From Blastobasis lacticolella (taxonomy: Eukaryota; Arthropoda; Insecta; Lepidoptera; Blastobasidae): a stretch of 64,000 nt of DNA. The stretch is from positions 13,588,001 to 13,652,000 of the forward strand of contig LR990056.1 in NCBI GenBank assembly GCA_905147135.1, written 5' to 3'. The notes beneath the pieces were generated by a model. It worked only from the letters and a program-made list of their open reading frames with translations. It had not been told where the DNA came from and searched no databases. Made by a program: the position numbers and the translations under genes. This document shows, piece by piece, positions 45,515 to 56,900 of this stretch; position 1 is the first letter of the stretch, and each line of letters begins with the position of its first letter.

Positions 45515-47894
45515 ACCCTGACGTTAGCAAAGCCGAGCGATTAAACAATATTATTTTATAGTTGCGGAGTTGATTAATTCCTATCTTGCGGTAATAATAC
45601 TGCCAATTATAAAAAAAAATTACACCCTTTCAGAAGAACCATAGAATAGTTAATATTATGACGACTTAAGGTTAGAAAGGCTTCAACGAGCCACTCAAAG
45701 TCGGGCAACAGAGTCCATTGGTTATTTTCGATACATTGTATTGGACAATTAGCTGATTTAATTTCAATTGAAACTAGATACCTAGTTCTCATAACCGGGA
45801 GTCGTCATAGGAAAATTCCAAACACTTTATCAACCTCAATCCAGTACATCATACACAAATAAAGTCTTATTCATCATACTCAGTCTCTAAGCCCACTGAC
45901 GACTGTCTCCTTCGCTCCCGAGTATCTCGCGTCCATCCCACAGTCGGCAGTCGCCTCGACATCACTCGGTGTGAAACAAAACTTTACTGTACAAAATAAT
46001 AGAACAAAAAAACACTATTATACAAAAATAATAATAATAATAATAATTAAAAACAAGAGCTTTATACAGTACACGCCGGGGACACGGCGGTTCGTCTGAA
46101 CAAAATACAGGGCCGCCTTTCTTCACACAATTCACTAAAGGCGATGCGAACTCGCAACCGGATTCCCGGCTTAGACCTAATAGGAACCCAGTCGCCTACA
46201 CCTGCCTTAAAACAAGGATAGGATTTAATCTAGAAAGGAGTCTTTTCAAAAAGAAAATGTACATTAAAATAGACCAAAAACAAAAAACTCGAGAAATATT
46301 AATCGTAAAAATCAGCCTTCGCGTCGTCATTCACTATACCGTTTTCCTAACTAGTTCTACCGCGCCTCGCTTCTCCCACCATCCGAAAGACTAGAACCTA
46401 TTCATTACACTTCCTTATCCAAACACGACGGATGCAGTACATCACTCGCGTACACGAAAACCGTTTACAAACTCCGTTAGAACGCAGCGTTGAACTAAAA
46501 CCAACAACGTACAGTTGCCTCCAAAAAGAAAGGCTAGACCTAAGTCGGCTTTAAATCGGCTAACCTCCTCGTATTCTCTGGGTTACTTAGTATAAAAATC
46601 TAGTGACGTTTACATTGTATAACATGTTAAATAAAGTCTTCCACGTTTCAAATATAACGTTGTTTAAATAGCTACAATTAATACGGCTTCTCAATTCGTA
46701 CGTCGGTACAATAACGTACACTCGCGCACAAATATGTAAGTATTACTGTACATGGTTGCGATATTCTGATGTCAATTATAAAGTTATATTCACAAATATA
46801 ACATGATATCCAATGTGGATACTGAATAAACAATTTAGATAAACAATTTCGTTTACAGTAACAGAGAGAAAGAAAGGTGACCACCAATCAAAACACATCC
46901 GAGTTCTCAAACTTACTATTAGCAAAGATAAATAGCGTATTGAAATCATTTCCAAAGAAAAATCAACGAAGCAGGTTGACTAGTTTCATGACAATGTAAG
47001 ATTGTTTAGTTGTTGCTGACTCCATTCAATTCCCAATTTATTTTCTAAATTACGATCAAAATGCCATCAGGCCAAAGACCAAACAATCTCAAATGCCACA
47101 TACGATGTTAATAAGGTACAACAGACAAGGTCGTCGTATTCGAAACAGTTTAAGCTGTGACACGACTAATACAAGGCATTTAATTTATGAAGATAATAAT
47201 TTCATTTTTACATAATATTTGGTTCACAATATACAGCGTCACCGAATTCACTCCACACAATATATTACACAATAATAGTAAACATTCAATTTGTCTAACA
47301 TTTTCGACCGAAGCAATGCTAAATACAGTTCAACTATAATCGATCAGGTAAAGTAAATCGGGTTAAATAATCAGATCTGAATGCAAACAAGTCAACACAT
47401 TTGTTCAGAGATCGTTGTCAAGGTAATACTCAGTACCGAATCAGTCGCTATCCGCTCGAAACCGCACGTGTTCAGCCGATACGCTTTAGACCAAGATGTC
47501 GACATCTAGACATCTCATCTCAGATGACGTATACGTACAGACTACAGTAAGTTTCAAAAAGAGTCCAGCGGTAATTAGAAGACCTACAAAAATTACACAA
47601 GTATATAGCTAGCTGTATTGCACTTCGTGAAACGGACTGAAGTAAACGTCAATCATGGTCAGGGGAACGTATACGCCATCTTGTCATTAAGAGTGACAAT
47701 CGGCTGAACAAGCCATCATCATGGTATTTGGTCGCCATCTTGTCCTTAGCTACAGCACCAGCCAAACACATCCAGTGACCGCGATCTCTGTCCAAAAGCT
47801 AGACTCCTAGCGCAAGGAAACTGAATATTAGCGGTCACAGCTCAGTTGAGTGTATGCAGGATCAGAGTGGCGACGTGCCGCCGATGGGCGATCA

Positions 47895-47968
47895 CGGGCG
47901 TGGACGTGGACGTGCACGTGGACGTGGGCGTGGGCGTGGGCGTGGGCATGGGCGTGGGCGTGGGCGCG
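47895..47968. repeat. Hexameric minisatellite (GTGGGC/GTGGAC)n
   Basis: About 12 tandem hexamers alternating GTGGAC, GTGCAC and GTGGGC. They begin 9 bases past the phosphatase stop codon on the minus strand, that is, in its 3'UTR. Long overlapping open frames here in several phases are a result of the repeat. Confidence 0.85.
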
Positions 47969-47976
47969 GTCGCTCG

Positions 47977-50900
47977 TCACCGCTGCGTGCGGCACCGTCG
48001 GCACATCCGCACAACGTTGGTGCAATCGCCCCACGAACTCATCTCGGAGCAGGAACCGCAGAATATGCCACCGCATCGCCTGTGAATGATGAATAATAAC
48101 GATGCGTCAAGATATTGGTCGCCGAGTGATTGTTTTGGGGATGAATTGAGTACATAGTAAAGTTAGAGTGACTTAACTATGTGAATACTACTAATACTAT
48201 AGGATACTAGCTTTGTACCCATGGTTACGCTCGGGTGGAGAACACATTATATTACGCGTGTGGAGGGCGTAGCCATGTCCGTCCTTAGGTGCTAAAATAT
48301 CTCTAAACCAAATTTCATCAAAATAAGGCAATTAATAACAGACAGATAAGTATCTGTCATATTTAATATTTATAATATTAGTAGGCAGTAGTGAAAATGG
48401 ATGCAAAAAGTTAGAAAAAGAGCCAAACATAACATCAAATGCACTTAAAATGGTTTCCGGTTTCCCTTTAAACACTGGTAAAAGAACACTGCCGCATTTT
48501 GGCCAATGATGTCGCCTTCTCGCCAGCCGGAAGTGGCTCTGGCAGTGCCAGCACCGCGTCGCACCATTGCCAGTCAGCAAGACCACTTCGGAGGCTCTAC
48601 TGCTGTCACAACGGCTGCTGCCTGGCACGCCTAATACTTACCCACACTGACCGCCACCCACCTGTAATTATGCCGCCTTCGCGCCAGCCAGAGCAACCAC
48701 CTTGGCGCAGCGCTGTCGGGCAGCCAGACCCCTCCGGAGGCTCTACCACCTGGCACGCCAACACCGCCACTCACCTGCAATGACGCCGCCTTCGCGCCAG
48801 CCAGAGCAACCACCTTGGCGCAGCGCTGTCGGGCAGCCGGACCCCTTCGGAGGCTCTGCTGCCGCTGGCCGAGCCAACACCGCCACCCACCTGCAGTGGT
48901 GCCGCCGCCGCGCCAGCCAGAAGTGGCTCCGGCAGTGCTGGCAGCGGGGCGCGGCGCTGTCGGGCAGCCAGACCACGCCGCGGGCGTCCTCGCCCACCTC
49001 CAGCTCGGAGGCGCTGCTGCTGCCGCTGGCGGAGCCGGCGAGGCTGCGGCTGGCGCGGGAGGGACCGGCCGAGCCAACACCGCCACCCACCTGCAGTGGT
49101 GCCGCCGCCGCGCCAGCCAGAAGTGGCTCCGGCAGTGCTGGCAGCGGGGCGCGGCGCTGTCGGGCAGCCAGACCACGCCGCGGGCGTCCTCGCCCACCTC
49201 CAGCTCGGAGGCGCTGCTGCTGCCGCTGGCGGAGCCGGCGAGGCTGCGGCTGGCGCGGGAGGGACCGGCCGAGCCAACACCGCCACCCACCTGCAGTGGT
49301 GCCGCCGCCGCGCCAGCCAGAAGTGGCTCCGGCAGTGCTGGCAGCGGGGCGCGGCGCTGTCGGGCAGCCAGACCACGCCGCGGGCGTCCTCGCCCACCTC
49401 CAGCTCGGAGGCGCTGCTGCTGCCGCTGGCGGAGCCGGCGAGGCTGCGGCTGGCGCGGGAGGGACCGGCCGAGCCAACACCGCCACCCACCTGCAGTGGT
49501 GCCGCCGCCGCGCCAGCCAGAAGTGGCTCCGGCAGTGCTGGCAGCGGGGCGCGGCGCTGTCGGGCAGCCAGACCACGCCGCGGGCGTCCTCGCCCACCTC
49601 CAGCTCGGAGGCGCTGCTGCTGCCGCTGGCGGAGCCGGCGAGGCTGCGGCTGGCGCGGGAGGAGCCCGCGGACCCGGCGGCGGAGGCGCTGCCGGCGCTG
49701 CTGGCTGTCATCTGGTGGGGTGTCAACGGGTGGGTTTTAGGTGTTGGTCTGCCGTAGGGACCTGCAGCCGTATAGCCGATAGTACGCCGCCATTTTGATG
49801 CAACTGAGTGTGGGCCAATCGCAGCAAGTCAGAGCCAGAACTGTCATGGTGCGATTGGTTTAAACTCAATTGCATAAAAATGGCGGAGTGCAATCGAAGA
49901 TCGACGGTACCATTACTGCCCGCATATTTCTCGAGAAACATCGGCTATCGACTTCAGATCCCGATATCGGAAATGGTGTAAATCATCTACAATATATGCC
50001 AATATAATAGCCAATGATTATCTGACAAACATATAATAATAAAAAGTAAGGTCCAATAAAGGAGCATTATAGTTCATTCGCGATAAGAAAATAGCTAAGT
50101 TCACAGTGACCAGCTGACGTCAGAAAATAATAAGAAAGAACACCTCGCCGGTTTGATCAGCAAAATACTAGACTGGTTATCAGAGGGATATCCTTGACTT
50201 GATGTTTTTAGGGATAACCTTGAATTTATTTTTAATTTGAAAAAAATAAGTTGAATAATAAAAAAAATCATTATCAAAATTGATTATGAAGTCAATGTAG
50301 CTAATAGCGCGAGGTGTTTTGACACCGGACCTTACTAGCTAGTGCAGCCATCTAGCGGAATTTCCATCAGTGGGGGCTGTTTGCTCGTTTGTTGCAAAAA
50401 AAAAACATTTTTTCAGTGGAGTCAGGCATTTGACTTGATGGGAAGAGACCCTAGCAACGATTCAATTGTATTCAACTGAGCGCGATCCCCTGATCGCGTT
50501 TTCGTAACATCTCTGCAACTCATGACTCATTCTGAACATGAGTGTGGATCCAATCTCTAATCATGTACATATGGAAAGCAGAACAATCTCCAAATATACT
50601 TATAAAGAGGGCAACAATATCTAAACAGAACAATAGAAATAGCAACGAAAATCTCTTGTTACAAGGAACGAGATCGCATTAGTTGCGTTCGAACGTTTTC
50701 TCTACTATCATTGGCCGATCTTACACTTGTAAAGTGCATCCAAAAGTAACTTGTTAAACTATAACGATTTACTATGTAGTAATTTAATGCAATAGTATGA
50801 AATTGTGTAAGAAATAATAGTAAGAAATACACGGTGTCAGGATCGTAGCACTCGATAGTCTCTGGCTACCCCTATGGGATACGGGCGTGAGGCGTGTATG

Positions 50901-53900
50901 TACAGTCGAGTTCATTAATATGTGAGCATTGCCATTCATCAATCAAACATATGTACATCTGCTCAGATATATAAGTACCCTTCCATGTACATTTATATTT
51001 GAAGCCTTGGCAATGCTCACATATTAATGAACTCGACTGTACTATCTGTAGTGTATATATGTACACTACATGTATGTCCTTACCTGGCTAGGCGAAGGCG
51101 CAGACGGCGAGGGTCTCGCTGCGGGCGATCCCGCTCGCTGCTCTCGCTTGAGCTGCGCTCGCGCCTCTCGCAACTGCCATGTCAGTTCGTGCACCATTTG
51201 CTGGGGGCGATATAACTCTTTATTTTTTAAATTAATGTATCTCCCTTTTTATGTTATCTGGCCAAATGTAAGGGTCATGCAAACAAGTCCCGTCCAAACG
51301 AGTGAAGATAAAACTGTATGGCGCATTGGGGCCGTTTCTATAACGATGTCGGTAGCAGTGACTTTGACAGCTGTCAACGTTTTAAGATCGATTTTGTGGT
51401 GCTACCGTTTGTGTGGGTGGGTATCGCAATTGGGCATGTTTACTCTGTTAAAGCTCGGGACACGTTGCTCTGACAGGAAATAGGCATGTATATGGAGAGC
51501 TTACTCACCGGCATGTCATACGGTAGGTAAACAGGCCACCTGACGGAAAGTGGTCACCGCTGCCTTTGGACCATGTCTTTCATAAAGATGCTTCTTTATC
51601 ATTTCTTTAACTCTTTCGACGATACCACGGACTAACCCGCGAAATTGTAGGTCCATATTGTATGACATTCAAAATGATTCTAGTTTCGGCATTCATCAAA
51701 ATATGGGACCTGGGGTCTTAGAAATCGCAAAACCTCCAATGAAATAGCCCGCTAAGTTACTTTCACAATGTTAACACTTTAAAAAAAATCTCACCCTCTG
51801 ATGCGTGATAATCTGATGCAGTCTCGACTGTGCCCTGTCTTCAACGGGGCAAAGCCCGTCCACAGCGTCGGGGCCAGGGGGGGCGCATGCGCATGCGCAT
51901 CGGGTCCCCCCCGAGGCCCCCCCGGGCCCCCCCGCGGCCGCAGAGGCCTCGCCGGCGCACCAGCAGCCTGAGGACCCAGATCCTACTGATTCGCCGCTCG
52001 TTTCGATTCCACCTGCAAGGGTTTAAAAATATAGTAGAAACATGGTCGTTATTCCATAGAAAAAACTTATTTTCATCTCTCGAGGTGCCGGGGGACTATA
52101 TGTGGCATGGCTACTATGCCTATGATTTTTATTCATTAACAAACTTCATCTTTTTTTAAGTGTAAATTGCTTGAATTACTCCACAGTCACAGTGGAGCAC
52201 CATCTTTACTCACTATTTTCCTAACGCAATGGATTATAGTTCAGTAGTTTTAATGTTCTCACCACTACAACTATAATACTAATAAGTGTATCAACAAATT
52301 CATATTTGTATTCTAAACTCTATCAACGAAGGCTTTCTGTTTCGTAAGAATATTATTATTATGGTGTTGGATAGCTGTTGGTCTTCCAAATAAAATGAAA
52401 TCAAATAACACTCACTAGTAGCCGAAGCCCTTCTCAACGCCGCACAATGACACCTCCCATGGTTGGACTGGTGGGTTCCGTGGTGGGGCTGGTGGTGGGA
52501 ATGCGTGGCCTGGCGTCTTGGCGAGGAGGGACATAATGTGAGCTGGCTCGGCACCCTGGATCGGGAGACCCGGGGCGCGGGGCCAGATTCGCACTCGCTT
52601 TCTGAGCTCATGCTGCTTGATGTGCCACCGCCTGTGGAAGGACAGATCGTCATTAAATGTCTAGTATAGCTCAATAATAATGTGTAATACATTAGTAGAG
52701 CTCGTCTAATCTAAAATGACGCGCCCCACTATCGCATTACCGCACACAAGCAAGTTTAAAATATGCACGCAATACATATACAAATGCCGTTGTAATTGGT
52801 CATTCAGTTGCCGGTGAGATTCAAACGTAGGAACACGCGTCGTTCATTGGCTCCCACACAGATGAAGTGTCGTTATCAATATTTGCACTCACACATCGAA
52901 ATCAACTAAGTAGTGGGGCGCGTCATCTTAGACTAGATGAGCTCTAACAGAGGTTCCGTTTTGGCTGGAGTCGACCAACTGTCAGTTGCAGTTGATACTA
53001 ATCCTTACACAGTATAAAATTGAGTCGCTTTCGGGACCAAGGTCGGCTCGCCCGCGCATCGGAATAAATCCAAAAGCGACTTTATTTTGAACATTGTAAG
53101 GATTAGTGGATTGTGGAGTGCAGAAATTGAAATGATGAATTTTAATTTCCGTTATGTTTCTGGGTGTAGTATGGATTAAAAAAAGTTTATAAGTTATCTA
53201 ACACCCATAACACAAGTTATGCTTACTTTGGGGCTAGATGGCGCTGTGTGAATTTGTTCAAGCATATTTATTTATTTACTATACAGATCTCCGTCGTTTT
53301 TGTGACAGTCGGGCCATTTGTTAATGTTATGATGACACATTTTCTAAGGGTGGGCAAAACATCTTTGTTTTGAAGGCTTATTTTATTATTATACATAGCT
53401 AAATTCAGAAGCAAAAACTAAAAAAATAAGCCTATTATGTACTTAGAATTCTCACCATTTTATAATTTGTAACGTGACAATATTCACGACGTCCCCGATA
53501 TAGGAAAGGCGGAAATGGGGAGCGCCCATTATCCCTAATATCGTGACGTGAATACTTCCTAACTAATAAGAGTTTCAACGCGATCCATGGTGCGTGTAAG
53601 GTTTGCCTGTCACTGGATTTACATATATACAGTGAAAAAAAAAAAGTACACTCTTATTAGCAACATGACCTCTCTCTTCCGTTGGTCGGCTGGAAGATAT
53701 TTCTTTAGAAATAAGCTGTACCTGTTGTGATTTTTTACTGTATGTCTATTTTGTATACTATTTATTATGCACAATAAATGTTAAATAAATAAATAAAACA
53801 CTCACCATTAATATCATTCTCTAAAAACTTGGACGTGACGTCGCCCAGGCCGTTCACCCCATTGGTGGTCGGCCTGTTATGGTTGGTCATGACCACGTTA

Positions 53901-56900
53901 TGGTTCACCTCGTCGCCCTCCGTCGAGTTATGGTTGGTCAAGTCTATGGGCGATGACTCGTGGGAGTTTATGTTGTTTATGGGTAGGTCGTTGTGGGTCT
54001 GCGGTGCGTCGGGTAGGTCGTAGCCGTTTGATGAGGATTCGGAGACCGATCGCCAGGTGATGCTGATGTTTCGGGCTCTACCGTTCTCTCTTGCCGCCTG
54101 CGGTGTGGAAAAGGACTTTTTTTTATTCATTTGGGACACCAACAGGTTAGATAGCACTTATTTGTGTAGGGAAATAGGTGTAAACAGCATATAGGAACGT
54201 TTACAACACGAAAATCTGCAAGACAAATGAAACAAGAGTAACCGGAGGGAAAATATAAATAAACTTTATTTTATTGGGTAGACTCTATTAGAGAGGAGTC
54301 TATTCGAATTGGATGTTGTGACGTCATTTTACTCTATTGAATCAAGATGGCGGCGTACTATCGGCGATCGGCGCTACCATCCCAGAACAGTTTTTTCTTG
54401 TTATAACAACCGCACTCTTGTCGCGGCATAGTGCGTCCTTTTCTACTCTATGTGAACTTGTCGTGAGTGACGAAGTGACAACACTGCAGTAAAAGCGTTA
54501 CCCGTCGAGAAACCTATTAAAAAGCATAATAAACAAACGGAACTAACCTCAGCCATCCCATAGGCGTCGCAAACGAAAACAGAGACAGCATCGTCCGGCG
54601 ACGCCGGGGCCTCCACTGTAGGTGGTGCCTCCACCTCGCTCGCTAGGTCTCCCACGGATCCATCAGGTCCCGTGAGATCCCCCACGGAGACCACAGGTCC
54701 CTCTAGGTCCCCCACGGTCTCCCCAGGTCCCTCTAGGTCCGTGGGCTTGTCAGGGTCGGCGGCGCCGGCCAACTCGCGTTCGAGTGAAGAGGAATCGCTG
54801 GCGAGGTCATGAGATCTAGAAGCCTCGAAGTGGTCTGGATGGAGATCGACCTGTGAGGATGAAGGTGATTTGTTAGGGATTTTTTCATGCTATATTCAGC
54901 TTTATGTGTAGGGCTGTAAAGTTGAATATCGCGTGTACTTGAGACGGTGACTTATGTTAATGTCGTTTGTAATATTTCTAGTGAAATATCAAACTTCTTC
55001 ATTTTAGACAAAATTCATCTACACGAAATTTAGGTTACTGTGCTCTAGGTCGATGATAATATGTTCTTGCTAGTTATTTTGACCTATATAGCACAAGCGG
55101 AGAACGGAAAATCTCTCAAAAACCAGTCCAAACGAGTTTAAAAACATCGAAGGATGTAATAGATGTTACCAATGACTTTACATATAGACCTAGGTGGATA
55201 GGGTGCGCACCAGATAAGTCTGCACTAAGGCACTAAGGCATTCTATTACGAATAGGTATACCTATACCTAAATTTGCAATTGAAATGATTAATTATTAGA
55301 CATATTTTTATTTAAATTTTGTCAATTTTTTATATTACATTTCATTTTAATCTTTATTATTTATATTATGACGAAATCTCTGTGAATTCCATGAACTGTG
55401 TAGTATAGTGTAATTTTCATCGAATAATAAATGAATCTAATCTAATCATGTCGCCTGTCATTGTTTCTGTTTAGTTAATTTTCAGCCATTTCATTTTCAC
55501 TTCAACACTCTCTATCATTCAAATATCCCTGTATAACCCCAACCCCAACAATACCTGTTCGGTCCCGTAGCTATTAGCGGCGTTGGCGAGAGCTGGCAAT
55601 TGGTCCACACAGCTATCCGTGAGCGCGGAGCGACACTCCGCACTGCCCGAACCGCCCGCTATGCTCATCGATGATAGTTTCCTGTAGAGAAATTGTATAT
55701 TAAACTAGACGCCTTCAAGGCTAGAATGAATAGGCTGTTCCTTAACAGGCATGCATGCATGATAAAGAAAACAGCGAAATCCTTCCATCAATACGTAAAC
55801 CACAGAGCGACCAACTCTTTTTTTATACCACAGGTGGCAAACAAACTTACGGCTTGCCTGATGGTAAGCAGTAACCGCAGTCATGGTAACTTGTCTGTGA
55901 AATGGCGAAATAAAGAACTACGGCGTTAGGTTGAGAAGTCATTCGATTGTCGGTGTCTATGGTGTCTCTGTAAGTTTGACAGTGGTAAGAAATGTCAGTT
56001 CTCAGGAAAGTTGGTTGATTTTAAAGATTTTGGACATAAAGCATAGATAGAGTCTCGACCGTATAGAGAATGTGCACTGTCACTCTGTCACTACTTTATT
56101 AATGAACTCAATGTCATACAAAAACCTACTAACATTGGTTGGTTATGGAGATGTATTTGACAACTTATAGCTGTCATTTTTGGACATGTTACAGCACCAT
56201 TAAAAAGGGAACAAAATATAGATCGCGACTTCAGCTGTGAGTAGGCTCAGCATCTATACGATGCCACAGACAGACACACATATCCATAGACACACACGTT
56301 AAAACTTATAGCCCCTCTTTTTCCTGGTGAGTAGGAACGGAAGTATTTGATCCGATGACGCATCGCCCTGCTTCCTTATTATGTACTTATTCTGCTAGTT
56401 TGAAGTTTTTTGAATGTGTTATGAGCAGTTTTCCAATAGGTATCTCAAGCATTCCTAATCACTCACTAGATGGCGCCTCGACAATTATAGTAATTGATAA
56501 TCGCTTGAAATATGTTCTTAGCGAACACGATATAAACACTGGGTACGTTGTATTGGATAATTTATTTATTTATTTATTTAACAGTTTATTGTGTGTGATA
56601 ATATTGTATTTGTCAAAAGTTTTCAACCATTTAAGAGGTTGTAATAATAATGGAACATAGTGCCAACTTCTATAAATATTTCCTTTTACATTTCGTTCAA
56701 CCTTTAACAGTTATGTTTATATTCATAAACATTTTATTTTTAGGTTTAGTATTAGTTGGCTGCATGAAATCACTGCCACCATCATACAGATTGAAAAAAG
56801 ATTACCAAAATTGTAGGAGCGCCATCTATTGATGCTTCTTTAAACCAACTATCAATACCTACTGGAAACCTCCTCATTGGACCAAATAAAGATACGTCTA

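Larger units (their letters stand above)
44445..47976 (-). other. Probable long 3'UTR of the myotubularin-related gene
   Basis: No open frame of any recognisable protein and almost no interspersed repeats, except the small inverted repeat at 45375-45514 and an AAT microsatellite near 46027-46047. This fits a conserved untranslated exon continuing from the stop at 47977-47979. A non-coding RNA of its own cannot be excluded. Confidence 0.45.

Noticed and set aside
47828..48096. Four overlapping frames of His-Ala or Gly-Arg repeats
   Set aside because: Produced by the hexameric minisatellite in the phosphatase 3'UTR and overlapping the true last exon in another frame.
48702..49798. Several 214-351-codon open frames on both strands
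   Set aside because: All lie in the GC-rich 200-bp exon array, where every frame is open. Only the minus frame carrying the FYVE motif is meaningful.
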